This document shows, in pieces, positions 16,739 through 24,998 of a stretch of 46,444 nucleotides of DNA. A model generated the notes under the pieces. That model was not told the origin of the DNA. It ran no database searches and was given only the letters and a program-made list of their open reading frames with translations. The position numbers and the translations under genes are program-made. This DNA is from an uncultured Roseiflexaceae bacterium. Lineage in GTDB: Bacteria; Chloroflexota; Chloroflexia; Chloroflexales; Roseiflexaceae. Position 1 is the stretch's first letter. Each line of letters starts with the position of its first letter. The DNA lies in assembly GCA_937988885.1 (NCBI GenBank), contig CALKHR010000182.1:1-46444 (forward strand), in the 5' to 3' direction.

Positions 16739-16788
16739 CAGCCTGAAAGTGAAGGTTATTTCATCTAAACAGACATAAGAAACAGCAA

Positions 16789-16810
16789 AAACGCCCAAAA
16801 ATGAGCGTTT
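16789..16810 (-). terminator. Terminator after the helicase-like gene
   Basis: On the minus strand a 6-bp stem (16805-16810 with 16789-16794) ends in a run of T, about 63 bases after the stop of the helicase-like gene. Together with the neighbouring elements it fills the gene-free stretch 16556-16872; I see no coding region in that stretch. Confidence 0.55.
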
Positions 16811-16872
16811 CTGACTAGTTCGAGCGTATTTCTGTTCAGTTGTGCAATCTATTGCAGATGAATAAAACAAAC

Positions 16873-19728
16873 CTACAATAAATCATCGTCTTCCGGCTCA
16901 GTTTCCTGTTTACGCACGAAATTCACCGCCGGGTCGATGATCAATTCGCCGTGATGCACGAAATCGACCAGCAGCACCTCGCGGCCCTTCTCAGCCCGAC
17001 TCTCGCGCACCACACCATCGCCGTACGGCAGGCAGAAGATCTCGTCGCCAGCCGCAAAACGCAACTCCACAGTCCCATTCCGCTGATTCGACGAGTGCGA
17101 ATCCCGTTGCACGCGCTGCTCTTGGCGCTCACGCTGCTCGCGTTGGCGGCGCAACCGTGCGATCAAGGCGGCAGGATCGGGCGTCTCCTCCTCGGGAGGT
17201 GGCTGTGGCGGTGCGGCCTGCCCAAAGGAAGGGCGCTCGCGCGACGGTCGCTCGCGGTGCTCTTCGGGCGGCTCGGGTGCGCGCGCTGCGGGGCGCTGCG
17301 GCTCAATGGGCTTCGCCGCTGAACGCGGTGGCTCCGGTGCGCGTGCTGCGGGACGCTGCGGTTCCGGCGCGCGCGATGCACCACGGCGCTGTTCACGGCG
17401 CTGACGGGCGTTGCGCCCACTGTTGGCTGGCATCGATACCGATGGGCTCGGCGGGCTAGACGGGCTAGGCGGACTTGATGGGTTCGATTTGCTCGGCAGC
17501 AACTCGATCATTGGCGGCTCTGGCTCGGGTTCCGGCTCAGGCTGCGGTTCTGGTTCCGGCTCTGGCGCTGGCTGAGGCGTGTACAGCACGCGGGGCGCGG
17601 GGGTGGTCTCGTTCCGCCCGAAGCGGCGTGGTTGCTTAGAGACGGGCGCAGGTGCAGGCGTTGCCACCCGCGCAGGCTGGCTCCCCTGGGCCGCATCGCT
17701 CGAACGGCCAAGCAACATCAACAGCCAATCCTGATCCGCGCGGCTGAACGGCTCCAACAACGGATCGTGGCGACAGGCCAGCGCAACATCGTAAGCCAGT
17801 GGTAGCAACTCCTCGGCGTTCGCGTAGATCCAGGCGGCCAAACCGCTGCCGCCGGGCTGCGCATCCACAAAATAGATCCGTCGGGCCTCGGCATCGTAGC
17901 ACGGCACGATCTCGGTGAACTTCGCCAGCGTGCGCAACGGCAAGGTCGCCGCGAAGCACCATCCCAGTACCTGCCCGGGCACCGTGTTGCGCTCGCTTCC
18001 ATCGAGATCGAACCAACAGGCCGGAGCCGTCCAGCGCGCTGTGAGCGTGGGCTGCAACGCCAGATCAGCCGCAGCCGCGCTATTGCTCGCCTCGCGGTAG
18101 CCGTACATCTCCTCATCGACCACCACGCGCCCGATGCTGAGCGACCGACCACCTAGCAGCACACGAGCGTCGCGCTCCTCGCGAACCGTCACCTTGCAGC
18201 GCCGCAGCGGATACGTGCGCCGACCGTTACTCTCCTGGCGCACCATCAGGCTGCCGCCATCCTCATCGCGAGAGAGCACGCGGTAGCCGCCTGCGCCCGA
18301 AGGCAGCGCCGCGCCGGGGAACGTCCAGCGCTCAAACGCCGTCGGATCGAGCAACGTCAGCAACTGACCCTGATCATTCTTCACCATAAGCGCGCTGCCG
18401 CTCGCCGCCAGCATGCTGAACTCGCCATACGGATCGCCGACGCTGTTGGTGGGCTTCCAGGCCACCTCGGGGTCCGGCAGGTCGACCAAATGGCCCTGAT
18501 GCACCAAGCGGTCAACGATCTCCTGAACGCCCCACGCATCGACCTCTTCGGCGGTCAGCGGCAACTCACTGGCGGCGCACAACACATGCTGCGCCACCAC
18601 ATACGCGTTCAAGGCAGGCTCGGGCCAATTCGAAAGCGCGCCGTTCAGGATGCGTTCGGGCTGATGCGCGATCGCCTGCTCGGGCAGCGTATCGCCCAGC
18701 ACCACTACTACCGCCTGATACTCCGAGCGCAACATGCGCCGCAACTGGCTGATCGAGCCGGGGTAGCCGAGCGTCAACAGCACGTGCGCCCGCGATGGCG
18801 CTGGCCCCCAAGTGATATTCTCCTCGTCGTCGATCAGCGGAGCCAGCAACGGCACCTCCAACGGCGAGCAAGTCACATGCACGTGATAGCCCTGCTTGCG
18901 AATCTGGATCGCAAGCTCCGCCGTCTCGCGTAGCCGATTACTGCCACAGCGCCACACCGCCAGCGTCGTGCTCTCCGAGGGGCCATCATCGGCGTTGACG
19001 ATGCGCCAGGGCTGGCCGAGCAGCGCTTCAAGCGCCATCGCCTCGCCATTGCACGAAGCCATCGTGGCCAGCAGGCCCACCCGCAAGCTACGCGCATGCG
19101 CAGCCGCCACACGTTGCGAGCGCAGCAGCAACTCGGTGAGGTGCGAGCCTTGCACGCCGGTGTACTGGTGAATATCGGGGAAGAGCATCAGGCGGAGGCG
19201 CGGCCAAAACTGCCGCCAAGCCCGATCGTGATGCCGCAACATACGATAATGCAGCATCTCGGGCGTCACAATAAACACTCGCGCCGCCATATTCGGGCGC
19301 TGTTCCCGCTCGGGCAACGAGATCGACAGCCGCAAGTTGTGCGGCATCATCTCGTTTAAGTACATCAAATTGGTGCGTTCGCGCTCTGCAGCGGCGATAT
19401 CGGGCACAAACAGCAGAGCCGCCGATTGAGGATCGGCGTGCAGTATCGCGTAGAGCAGCAGCGAGGCGGTCATCGCCACGTCGTTCGATTGGGCGGAGAG
19501 CACCACTGGCTCGCCACGACGTAACGCCGTCAGCGCCTGGGCCTGGTGCGGTCGAAACGGCTCGCTCGTCAGAGCCACCCACGCTTGCGCTAGCTCGGTA
19601 TCGACGGGTAAATGGCTGATCCGGTCGCCGATCGTGCCATCCAGTTGGCGCAGCATAATCAACGGCCCAGTATCGCCACGCCCTCGTTGCCGCGCAATAG
19701 CCTGAATGATATCGCTGATGTTCGGCAC
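16873..19728 (-). CDS. Degenerate DUF1998-type helicase-like protein
   Basis: A protein of about 951 residues that follows the layout of YprA/Hrq1-type superfamily 2 helicases but lacks the catalytic motifs. The Q-motif helix survives (FRPHQAQAL, residues 58-66). The Walker A position reads SAQSNDVAMT (78-87) with no GKS/GKT. The DEAH position reads LFPDIHQYTGVQGSH, and the motif VI region reads YPGSISQLRRMLRSEYQ without QxxGRxGR. TPEMLH and HHDRAWRQFW match the family. A DUF1998-like segment (GGSGLAAW near 626) has lost the four-cysteine cluster. A Pro/Glu/Arg-rich linker (about 697-882) leads to a Tudor/SH3-like tail (AAGDEIFCLPYGDGVV). The GTG at 19728 follows GGGAGG by nine bases; ATG 19749, 19758 or 19782 are alternatives. 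ATP hydrolysis looks impossible; a DNA-binding or scaffold role is a guess. Confidence 0.75.
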   Translation of the reverse strand: MPNISDIIQAIARQRGRGDTGPLIMLRQLDGTIGDRISHLPVDTELAQAWVALTSEPFRPHQAQALTALRRGEPVVLSAQSNDVAMTASLLLYAILHADPQSAALLFVPDIAAAERERTNLMYLNEMMPHNLRLSISLPEREQRPNMAARVFIVTPEMLHYRMLRHHDRAWRQFWPRLRLMLFPDIHQYTGVQGSHLTELLLRSQRVAAAHARSLRVGLLATMASCNGEAMALEALLGQPWRIVNADDGPSESTTLAVWRCGSNRLRETAELAIQIRKQGYHVHVTCSPLEVPLLAPLIDDEENITWGPAPSRAHVLLTLGYPGSISQLRRMLRSEYQAVVVVLGDTLPEQAIAHQPERILNGALSNWPEPALNAYVVAQHVLCAASELPLTAEEVDAWGVQEIVDRLVHQGHLVDLPDPEVAWKPTNSVGDPYGEFSMLAASGSALMVKNDQGQLLTLLDPTAFERWTFPGAALPSGAGGYRVLSRDEDGGSLMVRQESNGRRTYPLRRCKVTVREERDARVLLGGRSLSIGRVVVDEEMYGYREASNSAAAADLALQPTLTARWTAPACWFDLDGSERNTVPGQVLGWCFAATLPLRTLAKFTEIVPCYDAEARRIYFVDAQPGGSGLAAWIYANAEELLPLAYDVALACRHDPLLEPFSRADQDWLLMLLGRSSDAAQGSQPARVATPAPAPVSKQPRRFGRNETTPAPRVLYTPQPAPEPEPEPQPEPEPEPEPPMIELLPSKSNPSSPPSPSSPPSPSVSMPANSGRNARQRREQRRGASRAPEPQRPAARAPEPPRSAAKPIEPQRPAARAPEPPEEHRERPSRERPSFGQAAPPQPPPEEETPDPAALIARLRRQREQRERQEQRVQRDSHSSNQRNGTVELRFAAGDEIFCLPYGDGVVRESRAEKGREVLLVDFVHHGELIIDPAVNFVRKQETEPEDDDLL
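17262..17372 (-). repeat. Duplicated Pro/Ala/Arg segment in the linker
   Basis: Within the linker of the helicase-like protein the stretch PQRPAARAPEPP occurs twice, separated by about ten residues, next to a run of alternating Glu-Pro pairs. This is low-complexity protein sequence that grew by local duplication. Confidence 0.6.
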
Positions 19729-19772
19729 GGCCAATTGCCTCCCACACATGGGGAACATACTCGCTCGTGAAT

Positions 19773-19781
19773 ATTGTAGCA
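19773..19781 (-). promoter_or_regulatory. Extended -10 promoter of the helicase-like gene
   Basis: On the minus strand this reads TGCTACAAT. Transcription would begin near 19766, which would leave little or no leader for starts at 19782 or 19758 and favours the GTG at 19728. Confidence 0.5.
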
Positions 19782-19975
19782 CATTCGGTCAATTACGCGA
19801 TCCCATTAATACGCCACAGATCGCACGATGCAGCTACGTACTACGCGGCGGGCCTGCGCCAACAACGACCCGTCCCATCCTTAGCTTAATAAGGTTCATG
19901 GGAAGCACCGCCCTGCCAGCCGCAACGCCAGTTGGAATCAGCAAGCACAGCGGCAACAGCACCGCGAAAGCCCAA

Positions 19976-20386
19976 TTATGACGGACTTGGGCCGCGATTC
20001 CCGTCCGATGCACGAACGAGCCACGCCAAGCCGAGCGCCACCACCCCGCCAAGCAAATCGGTGCCGATATCGCGCACACTATCGAACCACAGCACGCCGC
20101 CCTTGAACAGCGCCTGTCCGCCCTCCTGACACACGCCCACCGCCGTTAACAGCACCAGGTACAGCACGGGCCACCTGCGCAGCGCCGGAAACATCCACAA
20201 CAGCAGCAGGCCCAACAGCCCAAACAGCCCTGCATGACCCACCGCGTGCGCCCACGCCGTGGGGAACAGGCGATCGATCAGCAGGCCGAACGGCTGCCAC
20301 AACTCGCCCAACCAGCCCAGCGGGAAGATGATCAGCGCCAAACCCACCACCAGCAACGGCAACCGCCTCTGCAACACATCGTTCAT
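19976..20386 (-). CDS. VanZ-like membrane protein
   Basis: A 136-residue protein with four hydrophobic segments. HAVGHAGLFGLLGLLLLW and the C-terminal WFDSVRDIGTDLLGGVVAL match the VanZ-like family, where the helices are small and the last loop carries the conserved Asp residues (in classical members D.x.N.G; here DIGTDLLGG). VanZ itself gives low-level teicoplanin resistance, but most chromosomal relatives have no known role. ATG 20386 has AAAGGTG upstream; a GTG one codon earlier is equally open. It stands alone, divergent from the next gene; downstream toward the helicase-like gene about 180 bases hold nothing recognisable. Confidence 0.75.
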   Translation of the reverse strand: MNDVLQRRLPLLVVGLALIIFPLGWLGELWQPFGLLIDRLFPTAWAHAVGHAGLFGLLGLLLLWMFPALRRWPVLYLVLLTAVGVCQEGGQALFKGGVLWFDSVRDIGTDLLGGVVALGLAWLVRASDGNRGPSPS

Positions 20387-20525
20387 CACACACCTTTCGC
20401 AAAACCCGACACGCGCATGCTACCCGCAGCGCCTCCGTCCAACCACGCTTTGAGTGAGCCGAGCGGGGCACTCGCGTGCTTGACGGGGCGTAGAAGAACA
20501 CTGATGTGATAATCAGCACGCTTCG

Positions 20526-20534
20526 TGGTATAGT
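20526..20534 (+). promoter_or_regulatory. Extended -10 promoter (TGGTATAGT)
   Basis: TGG followed by TATAGT, with start expected near 20541 and ATG 20568 about 27 bases further. No convincing -35 box. Confidence 0.5.
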
Positions 20535-20567
20535 TGCCCTATCGCTCGATTTGTAGGGATGGTGTCG

Positions 20568-21932
20568 ATGCTGCCACGCTTTGCATTGATTCGGAATACG
20601 GCGCGCAACCTTGAACCGCACTGGGTATTCATCGGCCTCACGCTTGCCTCACTCATGCTGTTCCTGTTGCTGCTGCTCGCGCCGCGCGCCGATGGTCATC
20701 TGGTCGGCTCGGATGGCACGTTTTATTATGTCTATCTCCACTCGCTAGTGATCGATGGCGACCTCAGTTTCGCGAATGAGTACCGCTATTTTGGGCTGAG
20801 CGCCGCCGAACTCACCACGCCGACTGGACTTGCACCGAACAAGTATGCGATCGGCCCGGCGCTGCTCTGGCTGCCGTTCTTTTTGGTGGCGCATGCCGTG
20901 TCGCTGTTGCTCGGGCTGGAGGCCGACGGCTACAGCTACCTGTACCAGAGCGCGATCTCGGTGGGCAGCATTGTGTACGGCGCGTTGGGCTTCTGGTTGG
21001 CGTATCGCAGCGCCCGCCACCTGTGCAGCCAGAGCGCGGCGCTGTGGGCGGTGGTGTTGCTGTGGTTGGCCAGCAACGCAAGCTACTACTTGATCTTCGA
21101 GCCGTCGATGTCGCATATGGTCGCGCTGTTGAGCGTGGCGCTGCTGTACCACTGTTGGTTCTCGCAACTGCGTCACCAGGCTGCACCACGCCTCAGCGCG
21201 GTGGTGCTGATGGGCTTTGCGGCAGGCTTGGTGCTGTTGGTGCGCTTGCAGGATGGGATTGTGCTGTTGGTGCCGTTCGGCTCGCTGGCGTTGCATGCGT
21301 TGGGTGCGTGGCGGCGCGGGCGCTCGCGCGAGTCGCTGGCGTGGCTGGGCGCGGCGGTGCTGGCGGGCGGCATCGCGCTGGTGATGCTGTTGCCGCAGTT
21401 ATGGGTGTGGAATGTGGTGTTTGGCTCGTGGTCGGTCAGCCCGTATATGAGCGATAACCCGCAGCCGTTCCGCTGGGGCGCGCCGCAGGTCTACGGCGTG
21501 CTGTTTTCGAGCTTTCACGGCTTGTTGAGTTGGCACCCGATCTACGCCGCTGCGCTGCTGGGCCTGCTGCTGTTGTGGCGGCGCGATGCGGGCTTGGCGA
21601 GCGGCTTGTTGCTGGTGATTGCGCTTCAGGTGTATGTGGTGGCGGCGTGGTGGGCCTGGTGGCAGGGCGATTCGTTCGGCGGGCGCATGTTCCTGAGTTT
21701 GCTGTGGATGTGGTTGCTCGGCTTGGCGGTGCTGCTCGATTGGCTGCGGGCGCGCGGCTGGCTGGGCGCGGCGCTGGTGGTGGGCGCGGTACTGGTCGGC
21801 TGGAACGGGCTGGCGCTGGTGCAGTACCGTTTGGGCTTCGTGCCGATGAGCGAGCCGTTGACGTGGCAGCAGATGACGGTGGAGCGACTGCGCTTGCCGT
21901 GGTTGCTCTGGGAGCGGCTGCGCTCGCGCTGA
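20568..21932 (+). CDS. Polytopic membrane protein, GT-C-like
   Basis: A 454-residue integral membrane protein with about ten to twelve hydrophobic helices. The first loop contains LVGSDGTFYYVYLHSLVIDGDLSF, an acidic and aromatic motif like those of GT-C fold glycosyltransferases, followed by NKYAIGPALLWLPFF, also typical. No substrate can be assigned. ATG 20568 has AGGGA at a better distance than the ATG at 20559, which is too close to that site. Upstream is an extended -10 promoter. The sequence is strongly G/T-rich on the coding strand, as expected for Leu/Val/Trp-rich helices. Confidence 0.65.
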   Translation: MLPRFALIRNTARNLEPHWVFIGLTLASLMLFLLLLLAPRADGHLVGSDGTFYYVYLHSLVIDGDLSFANEYRYFGLSAAELTTPTGLAPNKYAIGPALLWLPFFLVAHAVSLLLGLEADGYSYLYQSAISVGSIVYGALGFWLAYRSARHLCSQSAALWAVVLLWLASNASYYLIFEPSMSHMVALLSVALLYHCWFSQLRHQAAPRLSAVVLMGFAAGLVLLVRLQDGIVLLVPFGSLALHALGAWRRGRSRESLAWLGAAVLAGGIALVMLLPQLWVWNVVFGSWSVSPYMSDNPQPFRWGAPQVYGVLFSSFHGLLSWHPIYAAALLGLLLLWRRDAGLASGLLLVIALQVYVVAAWWAWWQGDSFGGRMFLSLLWMWLLGLAVLLDWLRARGWLGAALVVGAVLVGWNGLALVQYRLGFVPMSEPLTWQQMTVERLRLPWLLWERLRSR

Positions 21933-22232
21933 TGGCCGCGAGTACGGCGGCGCGCGTTTTGGCGCGTAGCGCCACCCTGCCCGAGCGCGCGCACACGTTG
22001 TGCACGACGTTGTTTGCCCGTAGCGACGGGCGTTGGGGTTGACGACGCGCCCTTTTCCCAAACCAATACGGCGTTGTTTTGCGTTGGGCTTTTGGGGATT
22101 TGCGTATGCGGCTTCTGTTCGTGAACAGTGGTACAATACGGCATCCAAGAGCGCAATTGAATTGAACATTGGCGCGTTCGGCAGATACACTCCAATCTGC
22201 ACTCGCATCCTATCAAAGAGGAAGGAACCGGT
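21933..22232. other. 300-base gene-free region with small hairpins
   Basis: No coding region is seen. The stretch contains a tight hairpin (5-bp stem, 21961-21973), a near-palindrome centred on GTGCAC (21995-22010), another 5-bp hairpin (22016-22031), and the likely promoter of the next gene at 22129-22137. None of the hairpins is followed by a T-run, so a terminator cannot be named with confidence. Confidence 0.4.
22129..22137 (+). promoter_or_regulatory. Extended -10 promoter of the UxaA-family gene
   Basis: TGGTACAAT, with a predicted start near 22144 and a leader of about 89 bases before ATG 22233. No good -35 box. Confidence 0.5.
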
Positions 22233-23765
22233 ATGCTGATCTCACTTCAGGACACGCCCGCATTACGGTTGAACCCCGACGATGATGTCGCTGTGGCGCT
22301 GATTCCGCTTGCAAATGGCCGCCAGATTGTTGTGGATGGCATCGAAGTGCGGGCTACGTCGGCGATTGGACCCGGCCACAAGATCGCGTTGCGCGCTATC
22401 GATGCGGGCCAACCCATCCGGCGTTACGGGCAGGTGATCGGCTTTGCGACGCGGGCAATTGCGCCGGGCGACCACGTGCACACGCACAACCTGGCGGTTG
22501 GCGATATGCAGCTTGAATACAAGTTCGGCACCGATATCCGCGAGATCCCGAAGCCGACCGAGCAGCGCACGTTTATGGGGTATCGACGCCCCAAGGGCCG
22601 CGCTGGCACGCGCAACACAGTGGCGATCATCAGTACGGTGAACTGTGGCGCGCACACGGCCCGCACGATCGCGAACCGCGCCCGCGCCGAGTTGCTGCCG
22701 CACTTCCCGAATGTGACCAATGTAATCGGTTTGGCGCATAAGAATGGCTGCGGCACCCGTGATGGCAGTTCGGAACTGAATATGCTGCAACGGACACTGG
22801 CAGGTATCGCGCGCAATCCGAACGTGGCGGGCTACCTGTTTATTGGCCTAGGCTGCGAGGTGAACCAGTTCGAGTCGCTGATGGAGTCGCAGGAGTTGAA
22901 CGGTTTCCGCTTGCCGCCTTACATCGGCATCCAGGATGCGGGCGGCATCGGCCCAGCCGTCAAGGAGGGCATGTTGGCGGTGGAGCGTTTGCTGGAGCAG
23001 GCCAACCAGTACGAGCGCGAGCCGCTACCGATCAGCCATTTGGCGGTGGCGTTGCAGTGTGGCGGCAGCGATGGGTTCAGCGGCATCACGGCGAACCCGG
23101 CGCTGGGCTATGCGGCGGATCTGCTGGTGTCACACGGCGGCACGGCGGTGCTGGCCGAAACGCCCGAGATCTACGGTGCCGAGCATTTGTTGGCGCGCCG
23201 CGCGGTGAGCCGCGAGGTGGGCGAGAAGTTGATCGAGCGCATCCGCTGGTGGGAGGCCTACACCGAGCGCGAGGGCTTTGTGATCGATAATAACCCGGCT
23301 CCGGGCAACAAGGCTGGCGGTTTGACGACGATCTACGAGAAGTCGCTGGGCGCGGTGGCCAAGGGCGGCACGATGCCGCTCGTGGCGGTCTACGAGTACG
23401 CCGAGCCGATCACAGAGCATGGCTTCTCGTTTATGGATACGCCGGGCTACGATCCGGTCGGCGCGACGGGTCAGGTGGCGGGCGGCTGCAACTTAGTGGC
23501 CTTCACCACGGGTCGCGGAAGCTGCTTTGGCTTTGCGGTCGCACCGAGTATTAAGATCGCCTCGAACACCGCCATCTACGAGCGAATGCGTGGCGATATG
23601 GATGTGAACGCTGGGCGCATATTGGAGGGGTCGAGCATTGAAGAAGTGGGCCGCGAGATCTTCGAAAAGTTCATCTCGGTCGCTTCGGGCGAGCAGACCC
23701 TCAGCGAGGAGCAGGGGATTGGCGAAGAAGAGTTCGCGCCGTGGATTCTGGGCGCGACGATGTAA
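22233..23765 (+). CDS. UxaA-family sugar-acid dehydratase
   Basis: A 510-residue member of the altronate/galactarate dehydratase family (UxaA/GarD), iron-dependent enzymes that remove water from hexaric or hexonic acids. The N-terminal SAF-like domain (residues 1-95) ends with GDHVHTHNLAVGD. The catalytic part has the conserved cysteine regions STVNCGAHT, HKNGCGTRDG, GLGCEVNQ and LQCGGSDGFSGITANP, and later NPAPGNKAGGLTT and CFGFAVAPSIKIASN. AGGAAGGAA precedes ATG 22233. The aminotransferase 11 bases downstream is very probably in the same transcript. No uronate isomerase or kinase genes are near, so the physiological substrate is open. Confidence 0.88.
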   Translation: MLISLQDTPALRLNPDDDVAVALIPLANGRQIVVDGIEVRATSAIGPGHKIALRAIDAGQPIRRYGQVIGFATRAIAPGDHVHTHNLAVGDMQLEYKFGTDIREIPKPTEQRTFMGYRRPKGRAGTRNTVAIISTVNCGAHTARTIANRARAELLPHFPNVTNVIGLAHKNGCGTRDGSSELNMLQRTLAGIARNPNVAGYLFIGLGCEVNQFESLMESQELNGFRLPPYIGIQDAGGIGPAVKEGMLAVERLLEQANQYEREPLPISHLAVALQCGGSDGFSGITANPALGYAADLLVSHGGTAVLAETPEIYGAEHLLARRAVSREVGEKLIERIRWWEAYTEREGFVIDNNPAPGNKAGGLTTIYEKSLGAVAKGGTMPLVAVYEYAEPITEHGFSFMDTPGYDPVGATGQVAGGCNLVAFTTGRGSCFGFAVAPSIKIASNTAIYERMRGDMDVNAGRILEGSSIEEVGREIFEKFISVASGEQTLSEEQGIGEEEFAPWILGATM

Positions 23766-23776
23766 GTAGGAGCTGC

Positions 23777-24922
23777 ATGCTACCGACTATTCAGATGGTG
23801 ATGCGGCCTGGGATGCTGGATCTGGCCTGGGGACACCCAGCGCCAGATCTGCTCCCGCACGCTGCGATTGGCCAAGCCGCACAGGATATGCTCGAACGCA
23901 CGGGCTTCGAGTCGTTGACCTACGGCGCGGATCAGGGCGCCGGGCCATTGCTCGAATGGCTGCGCGAACGCATCGAACGCACCGAGGGCCGCGCAGTCGC
24001 CGCCAACGAGATTCTGATCACGGCTGGCAATTCCGACGCGATTCAGCAGATCTGCGCGTTGTGGTTGCGCAAGGGAGATGTCGTACTGGTCGAGTCGCCC
24101 ACGTACCATCTGGCGGTGCGGATTCTGCGCGATTTCCCGTTTGAGTTGGTGCCCGTCGCAGCGGACGGCGATGGACTGCGCATAGACGCGCTGGAGGAGG
24201 TGCTGGCCGAGGTGCGGCGCAGTGGGCGACGAGCGCGGATGCTGTACTTGGTGCCGACCTTCCACAACCCGACTGGCGCGAGCCTGAGCCTCGAACGGCG
24301 GCAACGTTTGGTGGAGATCGCTGCCGCCGAGGAGTTGCTGGTGCTGGAGGATGATGTGTACCGCGAGTTGGCCTACGATGCCCCGGCGCCGCCCTCACTG
24401 TGGAGTTTGGCCGAGCCGGGCGTCGTGGTGCGGATGGGCACGTTCTCCAAGTCGCTGGCGCCTGGTCTCAAGCTCGGCTGGATGAACGGCGGTGCTGAGC
24501 TGATCGGCAGGTTGATCGAGAGCGGCGTGCGAGACAGCGGCGGCGGGCCGAGCCATTTCACGGCAATGCTGGTCGATCAGTTCTGTCGCTCAGGGCAGTT
24601 CGATGCGCATGTGGCGCAGTTGCGGCGGGCCTATGCCGCTCAACGCGATGCGTTGCTGGCCGGGCTAGAGACGTATATGCCGAGCGGTTATCGGGTGGAT
24701 GTGCCGAGTGGCGGATACTTTATGTGGCTGATGCTGCCCGAGGGCTACGATAGCGCTGCGCTCCTGCCGAAGGCCGAGGCGGCGGGCGTCTCGTACCTGC
24801 CGGGCGATCGGTTTTACTTGGGCGAGCCGCGCCCGCGCAACGCTCTGCGCTTGGCCTTCAGCTTCTACACACCACCGCTGTTGGAGGAGGCCGCACGGCG
24901 ATTAGGAAGCGTAGTGCGCTGA
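23777..24922 (+). CDS. PLP-dependent class I/II aminotransferase
   Basis: A 381-residue fold-type I aminotransferase resembling the 2-aminoadipate / MocR-domain group. The N-terminal motif WGHPAPDLLP, the ligand stretch ITAGNSDAIQQICALWLR, the FHNPTGAS loop, LVLEDDVYRELAYD and the PLP lysine in GTFSKSLAPGLKLGW are all present, as is the C-terminal arginine region (RPRNALRLAFSFY). ATG 23777 follows TAGGAG; codons upstream overlap the dehydratase. Substrate is unknown. Co-transcription with a UxaA-family dehydratase suggests a catabolic route that yields an oxo acid, but this is inference. Confidence 0.87.
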   Translation: MLPTIQMVMRPGMLDLAWGHPAPDLLPHAAIGQAAQDMLERTGFESLTYGADQGAGPLLEWLRERIERTEGRAVAANEILITAGNSDAIQQICALWLRKGDVVLVESPTYHLAVRILRDFPFELVPVAADGDGLRIDALEEVLAEVRRSGRRARMLYLVPTFHNPTGASLSLERRQRLVEIAAAEELLVLEDDVYRELAYDAPAPPSLWSLAEPGVVVRMGTFSKSLAPGLKLGWMNGGAELIGRLIESGVRDSGGGPSHFTAMLVDQFCRSGQFDAHVAQLRRAYAAQRDALLAGLETYMPSGYRVDVPSGGYFMWLMLPEGYDSAALLPKAEAAGVSYLPGDRFYLGEPRPRNALRLAFSFYTPPLLEEAARRLGSVVR

Positions 24923-24941
24923 TTCAGTTCGGGATACACAA

Positions 24942-24976
24942 AAGCGGTGGAACTGCGCTCTGCAATCCCACCGCTT
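24942..24976. terminator. Bidirectional hairpin terminator
   Basis: A 9-bp stem (24942-24950 with 24968-24976) with A residues before and T residues after, between the convergent aminotransferase (+) and J-domain (-) genes. Confidence 0.6.
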
Positions 24977-24998
24977 CGTTGTTGTCTCCAAGTCCAAC

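Noticed and set aside
16589..16870. Minus-strand open frame of 93 codons in the gap before E1alpha
   Set aside because: It overlaps two hairpins and the operon promoter, has no ribosome site and resembles no family.
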